From the NCBI GenBank assembly GCA_950097015.1, contig CATNEN010000007.1:6500001-6564000 (forward strand): 64,000 nucleotides of DNA. The letters are read 5' to 3'. Positions 22,501 through 31,991 of this stretch are shown piece by piece. The stretch is from Macrostomum hystrix (lineage: Eukaryota; Platyhelminthes; Macrostomidae). How positions within the stretch are numbered: the first letter of the stretch is position 1; each line of letters opens with the position of its first letter. Made by a program: the position numbers and the translations under genes. Below the pieces are notes generated by a model. That model was not told the origin of the DNA. It saw nothing but the letters and a program-made list of their open reading frames with translations, and did not search any database.

Positions 22501-25500
22501 TCGCTGGAATCGGTCTGGCCGACAGGGGTGCCTATCAGTGCGTGGCCGAGCGGGACCTGGCCGTCTCGTCTCTGGTGCCGTATGACTCGGCTCAGGACAC
22601 CCTGATGCTGACCGTCAACAGTGAGAGCTTGCGTCATTAGCAACATTTAGAAACAATGTCATTAGCAACCATTGTTCCGAGAGCCCTTAAAAACGATGTC
22701 ATTAGCAACCATTTTCCCCAAACCCTCAGAAACGATGTCATTAGCAACAATTTTCCCCAAACCCTTAGAACCAATGCCACTAGCAACTGGAATTCAAACC
22801 TCGAACCGTCTCACTCGCAGAGGCTCCGCCGCAGCTGATTGAGCAGTCGCCAGAGCTGCCATTCGCCCCGGCCTTTCTCAACGGCAGCGACTCCGGGCAG
22901 TTCAGCTGCTTGTTCCGCGGCTTTGTCCAGCCCGTCATTCGAGTTACCCTGGACGGCAGCGCTGCCTTGTTCGACGACTTGCAGAGCCGCAGCGTGTTCC
23001 ACTTCCAGAAGGACGACCGTGGTCTCGGAGACGTGTTCGCGGTGCTCAAATATTATCCCAGCAGCCTTGAGCACACGGGGCGCATTGCTATCGAGGCCAG
23101 GAATGCCTATGGAGTGGCCAATTGCAGGATGACTCTGTTTGCCGCTGTGCAGCGTGAGTAGCCTTGCTCAGTACCCTGCGTTTTGCATATTTCCCCTCAT
23201 CTACCTGGCCCTCCCTTCATCTACCTGGCCCTCCCTTCATCTACCTGGCCCTCCCTTCATCTACCTGGCCCTCCCTTCATCTACCTGGCCCTTCCTTCAT
23301 CTACCTGGCCCTCCCTTTATTTACCTGTTTCTCAACTCGTCTCCTCCCTAACCATCCCTTCATCTCCTCGCTAACCATCCCTTCATCTCCTCCTAACTCT
23401 CCCTTCATCTCCCCCTAACTCTCCCTTTATTTCCACCCTAGCACTCTCTTCATCTCATCCCTAACTCTCTCGTCATCTCGTGCCTGCTAATCACGCAGCT
23501 CCGGTGCTGCTGGTGCGAGATTTCGAGCGACAACAGCTGGCCGTCTCCGACAAGCCGTTCAACCTCGACTGCAACGTCCTCGGCGGCCTGAACGCCATGG
23601 CTTCGTCGGCTCTGGAGCGAGTGCGACTGGCCTATCCTGGACTCCGGGTGCCCACCTACAGCCTGGAATGGCAGATGCAGCCGGGCTCGGGCCAGCTGCT
23701 AGTGCTGCCCAAAGACCACCGGATGCTTGTCAACGATCCCGCCTTGCCAGACCGTCTGCATGTGACCTCTGTGGAGTTCGCCGACGCTGGAATGTGAGCC
23801 CAAATCACATTAGAAATCACTCGGATTTTTTAAATTCACGTCCTAATATACGGTCCTATAAATATTTATACCAAAAATTTTACCCTAAAATACTCCGAGT
23901 TAAAATTTCCCGCAATATCCCAAATTGAAATATCCCAAACTTAAATTTTCCTAATGAAAATATCCCAAATGATAAACTACCGAATTAAATATTCCCACTA
24001 ACAAATGCTCATATCCCAGACAGGAAATTTCCAGATTGAAATATCCCACATTCCCAATGTCACTTCCCAATCGACCACGTCAGTTACACCTGCAAGGCCA
24101 AGCAGGGCGATAGTCGTACGGCCTACACGGTCACGACTCCAGCGCCGCAGGCCTCCACCACCGTCTCTGTGGTGCACGGCATCAGCGTGTCCAAGCTGCA
24201 GGACCAGCTCAACCTGGAGTCCGGGCTGGCCATTGCCGATACCTGCAAGCCCATCAACTCACCCACTGGCTGGTGGCTGGCCTGGTGGACCTACCGGCGC
24301 GACGGAGAAGCTCACGACATGCCGCTGCCGGACGGCGCTGTAGGAGTGCGTGGCCTTGCAACATGGATGGCGGGCTAACAGTAGCCATAGACAGTGGACT
24401 AGCAGTAGCCATAGACAGTGGACTAGCAGTAGCCATAGACAGTGGACTAGCAGTAGCCATAGACAGTAGACTAGCAGTAGCCATAGACAGTGGACTAGCA
24501 GTAGCCATAGACAGTGGACTAGCAGTAGCCATCGACAGTGGACTAGCAGTAGCCATAGACAGTGGACTAGCAGTAGCCATAGACAGTGGACTAGCAGTAG
24601 TCATAGACAGTGGACTAGCAGTAGTCATAGACAGTGGACTAGCAGTAGCCATAGACACTGGACTAGCAGTAGCCATCGACAGTGGACTAGCAGTAGCCAT
24701 AGACAGTGCACTAGCAGTAGCCATAGACAGTGGACTAGCAGTAGCCATAGACAGTGGACTAGCAGTAGCCATAGACAGTGGACTAGCAGTAGCCATAGAC
24801 AGTGGACTAGCAGTAGCCATAGACAGTGGACTAGCAGTAGCCATAGACAGTGGACTAGCAGTAGCCATAGACAGTGGACTAGCAGTAGTCATAGACAGTG
24901 GACTAGCAGTAGTCATAGACAGTGGACTAGCAGTAGTCATAGACAGTGGACTAGCAGTAGCCATAGACAGTGGACTAGCAGTAGCCATAGACAGTGGACT
25001 AGCAGTAGCCATAGACAGCGGACTAGCAGTAGTCATAGACAGTGGACTAGCAGTAGCCATAGACAGTGGACTAGCAGTAGCCATAGACAGTGGACTAGCA
25101 GTAGTCACAGACAGTGGACTAGCAGTAGCCATAGACAGTGGACTAGCAGTAGCCATAGACAGTGGACTAGCAGTAGCCATAGACAGTGGACTAGCAGTAG
25201 TCATAGACAGTGGACTAGCAGTAGCCATAGACAGTGGACGAGCAGTAGTCATAGACAGTGGACTAGCAGTAGTCATAGACAGTGGACTAGCAGTAGTCAT
25301 AGACAGTGGACTAGCAGTAGCCATAGACAGTGGACTAGCAGTAGCCATAGACAGTGGACTAGCAGTAGCCATAGACAGTGGACTAGCAGTAGTCATAGGT
25401 ACTTCACAGCTAGTGTAAATAGCCGTAGACCAAGAATAGTTAAGTAGAAGCAGCCCAGAACTAAATTCCCAATTTCCCCATCCCTTTTTCGATCTCCTAG

Positions 25501-27397
25501 CACGCTGGCCCCAGCCACGCCGCCAGCGAGTACTCATACGACTCATACAACACCGTGGACCTGACAGATCGCTGTCGCAAACTGCAGGTCGACCTGCTGC
25601 GAGAGGCTGGACTGAGCCACGGCTACAGCTTCTGGAACCGCCGCGCAATCCTGCAGCTGCAGCCGAAGATCTTGTCAGCGGATGAGCCGCACAGATACCA
25701 GGGCCTCTTTACCTGCCACATCGCCAGCTGCTTCGATCGCAAGTCCGCCGTCAAGCGGGTCACTTTGAAGGGTGAGTTTAGAAACTGAATTTTTTCTGAG
25801 CTTACAGAATTGCGCTTGCGATCCTCCCGATCCACAGACCCTGCGGATAATCGTTTATCGTTAATAATTGATGCTAACTTTCAGGGGAGTACCACTTCCA
25901 GGCCAACATGCCGCCAAACAGTCAGGAGGTGGTGCTCGACAGCCAGCTCAATGTGCACTGCGCCGTGGTGAACCCGGGCAATCCGCCGCCTCAGATCAGA
26001 TGGTACGAGGGCAACCGGCCACTGGACAGTGAGTGCCCCCTGCCTGACTGTCCTGCCTCATGCACCTTCCCTTCTCCGCCTCTCCCTTCCCTTCTCCGCC
26101 TCTCCCTTCCTTTCTCCCACTCTTCCTTCCCTTCTCCGTCTCTTCCTTCCCTTCTCCCACTCTTCCTTCCTTTCTCCCACTCTTCCTTCCCTTCTCCCCC
26201 TCTTCCTTCCCTTCTCCCCCTCTTCCTTCCCTTCTCGGTCTCTTCCTTCCTTTCTCCCACTCTTCCTTCCCTTCTCCGTCTCTTCCTTCCTTTCTCCCAC
26301 TCTTCCTTCCCTTCTCCCACTCTTCCTTCCCTTCTCCCCCTCTTCCTTACTTTCTCCGTCTCTTCCTTCCTTTCTCCGTCTCTTCCTTACTTTCTCCCAC
26401 TCTTCCTTCCCTTCTCCCCCTCTTCCTTCCCATCTCCGTCTCTCCCTTCCCTCATCCGTCTCTCGCATAGTCACACTGTTTTGAGTCGCACAGTCACCGC
26501 CTCTCCTCCCGCCCCGCCGCAGGCTTAAAAGTGGAAATGTACCGGCCTGATGCGAGTCCGCCGCAGCGCATCGCCCAATTCGCCAACGCCACATTGCGAA
26601 TCGCCAAGGTGCTGAAAACCGACCAGAACTTCCTGTGCGCCGTGGACGGCAGCCGGTCGGCTACGCTGAACTTGAACATCCGCCTGCCCGCCACGGTGCA
26701 TCCGTTTGAACCGGCCCGCATCGAGGTGCCCGTCGGCAGCAGCCGCAAGGTGCAGTGCAAGGTCGAAGGCGATTGGCCGAACACAGTCCACTGGTTCGGC
26801 AAGTTCCAGGCCTCCGGCAACGTCAGGTGCAACCTGTCCTCCGAGTTCCAGTACGAGCTGCTTCCGGCCTGTTCAAAGTCTTTGGCCGCCCTGGACGGCG
26901 GCCCGGCGGCGCAGATCCGCGTGACTGGCGACACACTGCAGTTCGTGAGCGTCAGTCAGGGCCTGCGGGGCGAGTACAGCTGCCGGGCCACCAACCGGTT
27001 CAGCCGAAAGGCCAGCGAGCAGAGCTTCGAAGTCCTGGTTGTCGAGCCGCCCAGCATCGTCAGGTCGCTGCAGCTGACCGACCGCGGCCACGAGTCGCTG
27101 ACGCTGCAGTGGGAGGCGCCGGCGAGCAGCGGGCACAAGAGCATCCTGCACTACACCATTCAGTTTCAAAGCGCCGATGGTTCGCGAAGGTCGCTGAATG
27201 TGAGCGAGCTGGACCGCAAGTACACGGTGACCGGCCTGCAGCCCGGCTTCAGCTACGACTTCGCCGTCTCCGCCGTTAACAGCGTCGGCGCAGGGCCAGC
27301 CGAGCACTGCAGCGGCACCACCAGGGAGCGGCCGCCGTCCGGGCCGGCGCGCGGCCTCCGAGTGCGGGCAGTAATTGATTGGGCAGTTGATTGTTAG
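16441..27397 (+). CDS. DSCAM-like Ig/FN3 cell-adhesion receptor, copy 1, truncated by duplication breakpoint
   Basis: Ten exons: 16441-16543, 18122-18526, 21323-21988, 22294-22620, 22821-23153, 23499-23793, 24084-24339, 25501-25771, 25885-26028, 26523-27397. All junctions are GT/AG with matching phase and the total is exactly 1,225 codons including the stop. It encodes a signal peptide (GHLLLLAIAAC core), nine Ig-type domains and one complete FN3 domain, the same order as the start of DSCAM (nine Ig then FN3). The frame then enters the start of a second FN3 (RPPSGPARGLRVRA), continues for eight foreign residues and stops at TAG 27395-27397. There is no membrane segment. It could be made as a secreted ectodomain or be a pseudogene; no disabling mutation is visible upstream of the break. 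Confidence 0.8.
17583..18045. repeat. 17-18-bp minisatellite in DSCAM-like intron 1 (copy 1)
   Basis: Degenerate units of GATCCCCCAAATCTACA. The counterpart in copy 2 (57,966-58,190) is about half as long. Confidence 0.9.
18122..18526 (+). CDS. DSCAM-like copy 1 exon 2: Ig1
   Basis: 405 nt, phase 1 to phase 1. Contains FLAEPPATFLVSS, first Ig cysteine in SVNCSLLV, RLRWRYEE and the second cysteine in KYKLYCEARTSGG. DSCAM Ig1 has the same EPP start and the same return strand ending in SR. Acceptor CTCGCAG|CG and donor AAAG|GTTTGC. Confidence 0.85.
18566..18895. repeat. 45-47-bp minisatellite in DSCAM-like intron 2 (copy 1)
   Basis: Units contain GGCACATACGGGTTTGGGG or the variant GGCACAGACCTGTTTGGGG, followed by TGGGGCAGACAAACAAC. 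Repeated at 58,712-58,985 in copy 2 with a different order of variants. Confidence 0.9.
19545..19976. repeat. 15-16-bp polypyrimidine minisatellite, intron 2 (copy 1)
   Basis: Units of TGCTCCTCCCCCTTC on the plus strand, with TTC variants. Copy 2 (59,644-60,390) is about 300 bp longer. Confidence 0.93.
20575..20905. repeat. CT-rich polypyrimidine tract, intron 2 (copy 1)
   Basis: Irregular CTCTCC/CTCTCCCC repeats, all pyrimidine on the coding strand. The counterpart is 60,998-61,285. Confidence 0.9.
21323..21988 (+). CDS. DSCAM-like copy 1 exon 3: Ig2 and Ig3
   Basis: 666 nt. Ig2 runs from PVLNCFSGH to the RGQLHVMSLNQSDTRYCYRA strand. Ig3 starts at SRIEVSRTEVSYNYRDG, has cysteines in LLPCYAGG and DSGSYECQHN, and GYSWRKDG as the tryptophan strand. 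Donor TACA|GTGAGG. Confidence 0.88.
22045..22228. repeat. 17-bp minisatellite, intron 3 (copy 1), about 11 copies
   Basis: Unit CTCTGCCTCTCACCTTC, nearly perfect. Copy 2 has about 28 units at 62,467-62,945. Confidence 0.95.
22294..22620 (+). CDS. DSCAM-like copy 1 exon 4: Ig4
   Basis: 327 nt, phase 1 to phase 1, one Ig domain per exon. Cysteines in LLLNCTVRGWP and ADRGAYQCVAE, with tryptophan in RIFWLRNGV. Donor AACA|GTGAGA. Confidence 0.9.
22640..22795. repeat. 37-40-bp repeat, intron 4 (copy 1)
   Basis: About four units of the type GATGTCATTAGCAACCATT plus CCCCAAACCCTTAGAAAC. The copy 2 counterpart at 63,373-63,560 has diverged more, with rearranged units. Confidence 0.85.
22821..23153 (+). 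CDS. DSCAM-like copy 1 exon 5: Ig5
   Basis: 333 nt, phase 1 to phase 1. Encodes PPQLIEQSPELPFAP, a cysteine in GQFSCLFRG, a strand near RVTLDGS and the final IEARNAYGVANCRMTLF. The second-sheet pattern is weaker than in Ig4. Donor CAGC|GTGAGT. Confidence 0.82.
23194..23325. repeat. 20-bp minisatellite, intron 5 (copy 1)
   Basis: Unit CTACCTGGCCCTCCCTTCAT, six to seven copies, followed by looser CT-rich sequence. The copy 2 version begins at about 63,966 and runs off the window. Confidence 0.93.
23499..23793 (+). CDS. DSCAM-like copy 1 exon 6: Ig6 first part
   Basis: 295 nt, phase 1 in and phase 2 out. Contains FNLDCNVLGG, SLEWQMQPG and LHVTSVEFADAG. The last codon is split (AT|GTGAGC), so splicing to 24084 creates DAGIYTCKAK, the Ig D-x-G-x-Y-x-C signature, which confirms the intron. 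Confidence 0.87.
24084..24339 (+). CDS. DSCAM-like copy 1 exon 7: end of Ig6, start of Ig7
   Basis: 256 nt. Begins inside the YTCKAKQG cysteine strand of Ig6 and continues into Ig7 with ADTCKPINSP and the paired-tryptophan strand WWLAWWTYRRDG. Ends GCT|GTAGGA in phase 0, followed by the 24-bp satellite intron. Confidence 0.8.
24366..25397. repeat. 24-bp satellite, about 43 copies, intron 7 (copy 1)
   Basis: Unit AGTGGACTAGCAGTAGCCAT followed by AGAC, with recurrent variants (GTCATAGAC, ATCGAC, AGTAGACT). The unit lacks stops in some frames on both strands, which creates long meaningless open frames. Confidence 0.97.
25501..25771 (+). CDS. DSCAM-like copy 1 exon 8: end of Ig7
   Basis: 271 nt, phase 0 in and phase 1 out. 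Has the closing strand YQGLFTCHIASCF and a long Ser/Tyr-rich loop near its start. Acceptor CTCCTAG|CAC and donor AAGG|GTGAGT. Confidence 0.82.
25885..26028 (+). CDS. DSCAM-like copy 1 exon 9: Ig8 first half
   Basis: 144 nt. Contains LNVHCAVVNPGNPPPQIRWYEG, the first cysteine and tryptophan strands of a classic Ig domain. Donor GACA|GTGAGT; the rest of Ig8 is in exon 10. Confidence 0.9.
26045..26460. repeat. 20-bp polypyrimidine minisatellite, intron 9 (copy 1)
   Basis: Units of CTCTTCCTTCCCTTCTCCCC with CGTC and CCAC variants, entirely pyrimidine-rich on the coding strand, leading into the exon 10 acceptor. Confidence 0.92.
26523..27397 (+). CDS. DSCAM-like copy 1 exon 10: Ig8 end, Ig9, FN3-1, chimeric stop
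   Basis: Starts after CCGCCGCAG. Closes Ig8 (QNFLCAVDG), then Ig9 (VQCKVEGDWP to LRGEYSCRATNRF) and a complete FN3 (LTLQWEAPASSG, SYDFAVSAVNSVG). The native exon ends near 27,369. The last codons and TAG stop come from junction filler and dynein intron sequence. Confidence 0.85.
27370..27386. other. Tandem-duplication breakpoint with short filler
   Basis: DSCAM-like exon sequence ends near 27,369. Dynein intron 2 sequence matching 11,778 onward starts at 27,386. The 15-16 bases between consist of TTGATT and GGGCA pieces that also occur in the adjacent dynein sequence. Confidence 0.75.
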
Positions 27398-28196
27398 GGC
27401 AGTAAATTTTTTTATGCAGTAAAAATCCGCGTAGCATAAATGTTAACGAAAAATAGAGAATAAATTATTCCACCTGTGACCTCGAGCTTTGTAATTCTAC
27501 CTGTGGAGTAGAACTCTGGCGAGTCCTCTGGGCCAGACTTGCCCGCCGCCGCGCGCTGCCTCTGAGACCGGTGGCGCTGCTCTGAGGCGGGATTCGCCGA
27601 GAAAGTTTTTTTCGCGCGTCGAGTAAGCGTATTAATAAACGTAAATTTAAATCGGCGCGCTTTTTTTGTTGATTCTTTACTGAGCGTATAATCTTGGCTC
27701 AGTAACAGAACAAGATCAGCACACCCCTTTAACACCGTCTAATCAGCACTGAACTTCAGTACAGCTTTGCCAATCTCAATGTCTAATTAAATTTAATTGT
27801 CATTTACAAAAATCCATGAAAAAACTTTCTAGCGCAAAATACCATCAAGTTTGAAAAACGCTGTTCAAACAAAATTTTCCAACTAGAATAAAGTAACTCA
27901 CGAGCCTCCTTCTCCAGGTCCGGCTCCTGGTAGTGCACGAAGATTTTGCACGGCCCGTCAACTGCGAAGAAGTGCTCCATCTGGTCGACACTGTTGCCAT
28001 CCAGGATGCCGTCCTCGACCTCGGATCGGTCCAGGCAGTAGAAATCGGCCACCTGGGCCAGGAGGTGGTGATGCCGGTCATCCAGCTGGTTGCGCTTCGC
28101 CTCTCGCTCTTCTTTGAGTTTTTGCTGCAAAGCGGGACACGTGGTATCCTTTGTTCGATTGGGTGTTTGAGAAACAAAGGTTTAAAAAATCTCTAG
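27386..28196 (-). pseudogene. Duplicated dynein heavy chain fragment (intron 2 part, exon 2, intron 1 start)
   Basis: Matches 11,778-12,416 nearly base for base. One indel differs: about 190 bp present at 27,675-27,865 is absent near 12,060-12,078. Exon 2 is intact here at 28124-27902 with the same GCAG acceptor and GTGAGT donor. There is no exon 1, start codon or downstream exon on this side: rightward the sequence is cut at CTCTAG|T, where the first transposon begins, and leftward it ends at the duplication breakpoint. It cannot encode a dynein. Confidence 0.88.
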
Positions 28197-28211
28197 TTGA
28201 GATGAGAGAGC

Positions 28212-31200
28212 TCAAACCAAAGAGACCAGAGGAAAAGTCGAGCGAAGCGACAGCGCGGACTTTGAGCTGCTTGATTGAATACAGCATACCTGGGCCTAAC
28301 ATTTGAGTAGGGTTATGTTTTCAGGTTTGCACTTTTACAGGTAAATTGCACCTGTTCTCTACCTGTACACTCTGACTGGGGTGCTATTCGAACCGTTCCC
28401 GATTACGCAAGGACAGTCAGCTCGAGCCAATTCGGTACGTATTTTACTTAATCTGGATGAGATCTATATGGAAAGGTTGGTTTCAGACCGATTGAGTGTT
28501 TTGTTCATGTGCTGTGGGGTTGTAAACCCGGAAAACATGATTTTCGTCATTTTTCGTCATTTTTCGATCTACAAATGTCCAAAAAATAAGAATCCACGAT
28601 ATGCTGATGACAGGAAACTGCATAGCTAAGATGCACAACAAATATGCGCACAATATGTACATCTCGATTTGTCTTAATATGTCACTGTTATTTGCTGTGG
28701 TTCGAAAAACACAAATTACGGCACTCTGAGGGACATGAATTCGAATAAACATATCGTCGTACAACTTTTTTCTCCTGCATCGCACAAATATGAGCTTGGT
28801 GTCGCTGAACTACATTTTAGATGAACTTTCATTTGACGCTAGAGAAAAGTACATATGTGCACTTTGTATTCGTACAGTATTCAAATTTGTGCATGTACAG
28901 GTGTACATGTACTTGTACACGATAGTACAAAAATAAGAAAGTCGCTCTAAAATTGCAGAAAACTGCTCAGACTCGTAGAACTAGGTGTGTAGACAAAAGT
29001 TTATATTGAAAATTAAGCTCTGCGTGGAACTATTGTTGATCCAAATGAGGTCAAAGGTGGAAAACGTTGTTTTTGCAGTTTTTTGCACTTTTTCGACATG
29101 AAAAATTTTACGCTCGAAAAACATATTACTATTTAGCCCAATTTAACCTATTTGCCCCCAATGACAACATATTTTGGCTAATTATGTACACCTCAGTTAA
29201 GCCGTGAAAATTCGTTTTTCCTGTACAGGTCAGATCACCTGTGATCACGACACACGGGTGGCTTCACAATTTAAGGTACTCCTTTTAGTGTAACTTTTGA
29301 ACACTTTATTTTAAGACATTGAGTGAGGCGTCGTTTAGTAACACTTTAATGCGGCAATAAAATGACGCATAACACTTGTGTCATCTCATAACAGGTAAGC
29401 GTCAATACCCGATTGTATACCTGTACAGGTAAAAATTTGCGGCAAATTTGGTCTGGAATTGAGGCAAACGCATTAATTTAGCTGAAAACGGTGTCAAATA
29501 ATATGTGTAGGTGTTGTATAAGAAGTGGCACTTCAGGTTTTTCAAAAGATGTCATTGTAACTTTTAAAATCGGTCTCAAATAAAAATATCGTGTTTTCGG
29601 GTCCATTTTTTGCTGTTTTTGTCGTTAGGCCAAAAAGTGAATTTTGCATCGCTATAAGACGCTTAGTACCTCGGAGTAAACGTTGTGCGCCTCGAAATTC
29701 TACATCGAATGTATGTATCGTGTGTTCTGGGAAAATTCGAAATAGTTGAAAAATAGGAATAAAGGTGCAAATTAGTGCATTTTTATAAGTCTGTGTAATT
29801 TGAAATATGTAAAAGCGTTGGTATAACAAAAGTTTATGTCTAGCATTGAAAACGTAGTAACGTAGTACGCTTTGGCATATATACAGCGCAAAAAAATATT
29901 TTCTAAACGTTTTTCATTGAATTTCAGGTTATTCGAGTTGTTTCATTATGGATAATTAAATTTTCGCTTTTCTTCGTTGTATTAATTTAAAATTTTGGCG
30001 TATGCGATTTAGTTTATCACAAATTCTAACGTATATACTATGTTGTAGGGCTCTTTTATTAAAATCTCACAGCCGTCACTAGTTATCGAAAAGCCCTTCT
30101 CTCTATTTTTATTCTTTATAAATTACTTATATTTATCCACTGCAAAATGCTTATTAAATGTCAACTTTCGTTATGTTTAAAATCTCCCAATTTATAGGGA
30201 AGTATAACACTTTAATATATATTCAATTACTGCGGTAGCAAATCATAAGTGCCCGAGCGGTAAGACACTTTTACTTTTAACTGTATAGAATTACTCTTTT
30301 AATAATTATTAATCACACCCAGTCTTTAAGGCTCCAATGGATTGGAGGGTACCAGACACACACAACGTATTTATTTCTATCCAAAACTGGCCTTTTGCTA
30401 TCGTCTCAATAATAAACTGTCCTCCAATACGTTTTATATATTCCCAACGTTATTTCCTCTTTTATAGCAAATTTTATTCAAAGAACACGTGCATTCAGCA
30501 TATTTTATTCTTGAACTTGGGTTATGCTCCCGAAAGTTAGTTTTTCTCCTTACAGCGCGCGTGTATTTATAGCAAGAAATTGGGGGTGAGTGTGCATATT
30601 TAAACAAAATTAAAGCGTAGTTAAACAACGGTGAATTTCTACAATTTCCTAGAATTAAGCGAAGTTACGGTAAAATACAAGCTACGCAAAATATAGCCTC
30701 TTACAACTAATTTTGCAATCAAAGTATTTTGTGCGCAATTCCCTGCGTCACATAAGAAGGCATTTCGACTTTAAGTTTGTAGCTACGATGAGTTTAATTA
30801 TGCTGTTTACATTGCTATATTACTATCTGATATACAGAAGGATACTGATAGAACAGTGTTGTATCTCTTTAAGTTGGTTTCAATCTGCACAAGAAAGTGA
30901 GTAGCAGTAAGTTTTCATGTGCTTGTAAAGTATCCATAATTTATCAAACCATCCCAAATTTAAAATTTTATGTAAAAATGAAAACAGTATGCTTATAAAT
31001 GGTGAATGGGCAATATAAATAACTGTAAATAAATAAAACAACTATAACTAAATTATATGACTATATTTTATGATATAAAATTATAAATGAAAGCAATAAT
31101 AAAAGCATAATTTCCATATAAATAATTATGAATAAGAAATATATAGTGAAATATAATGATAAGGCAAAATAATAACGATATATATAAGCGCAAAGCGGGG

Positions 31201-31991
31201 TCAAGGGGGCGCTCAGCCCCCTTGTGGGGGTGTGGGGGCAAAGCCCCCACATAACGATAAGGCAAAATAATAACAATATGCTTATAATGGTCAATGGGCA
31301 ATATAAATAACTGTAAATAAATATAACAACTTAAACGAAATTTTATGACTATATTTTATAATATAAAATTATAAATGAAAGCAATAATAAAAATAAATGT
31401 TAGGCATATTTATCCTAATTATTTTAATAATTATAATCATTTCCATTTTTGCTTAAATCGTTCAACCTGTAAGGTGTATGAACAGCAAAATAACATTTTG
31501 ATGTAGTGGCTATCGACAGTTTTGAACAATGTCCGACGCTTTGAGTTTGGTTCACAGCAGGAATACCCACACTTTCTATTCAAAATTTAACCCCTTCGCT
31601 TTTGACCAGTTTTTTATTTTGTGTAATACTGCCTGTGAACAAATATGGGTTTGCCAATAATGATTAGGCTGTAAATATTCAGCTGAATTCTAAGGCACAA
31701 TAGTTCACTGCAAAGTCGTATCTGATGGTTTCACGTACCTGTGGGTGTTCGACTGTTCATTGAATAAATAGTAGGCTTCTCAAAAGTCTCATTTTCAATG
31801 GCAGCAAACAAAATCGGAGCGGCAAAGTATTTGTTTTGTTTTGCACTGCTTCATATCGTTCTCCCTAAATTTCTCAATTGCTTGACTGTCTCCAGTACTC
31901 GTACGAGTAATTTAAAAAGTGATTTCTTGTTTTTTTATTTGCTCGAAAGTGTTCTATTCGTTTGATTAAGTACGAGTTTTGTTTTGTGTAG
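28212..31991. other. Element A interior: AT-rich, no gene recognised
   Basis: Pieces at 28,500-28,860 resemble 34,420-34,760 in element B (the ATAAGAA...GCACAATATGTA and CATTGAACTACATTTTAGATG-type segments), showing an old common origin. Sequence at 31,530-31,760 resembles 38,440-38,660 and 43,390-43,620. A direct repeat of about 115 bp (30,988-31,103 and 31,275-31,390) flanks a GC-rich double hairpin. Confidence 0.6.
31203..31251. other. Two adjacent GC-rich hairpins in AT-rich DNA
   Basis: AAGGGGGC-GCTCA-GCCCCCTT (31203-31223) and TGTGGGGGC-AAA-GCCCCCACA (31231-31251), both perfect stems, within an AT-rich element and flanked by repeated GATAAGGCAAAATAATAAC. Confidence 0.85.

Noticed and set aside
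24254-25648. Open frames of about 380-460 codons on both strands over the 24-bp repeat
   Set aside because: The repeat unit is a multiple of three without stops in those frames, so it generates long open frames by itself. The region lies inside a well-supported DSCAM-like intron.
30249-30273. tRNA A-box-like sequence GTGCCCGAGCGGTAAGACAC
   Set aside because: No B box, acceptor stem or anticodon arm could be found in the following 70 bases.
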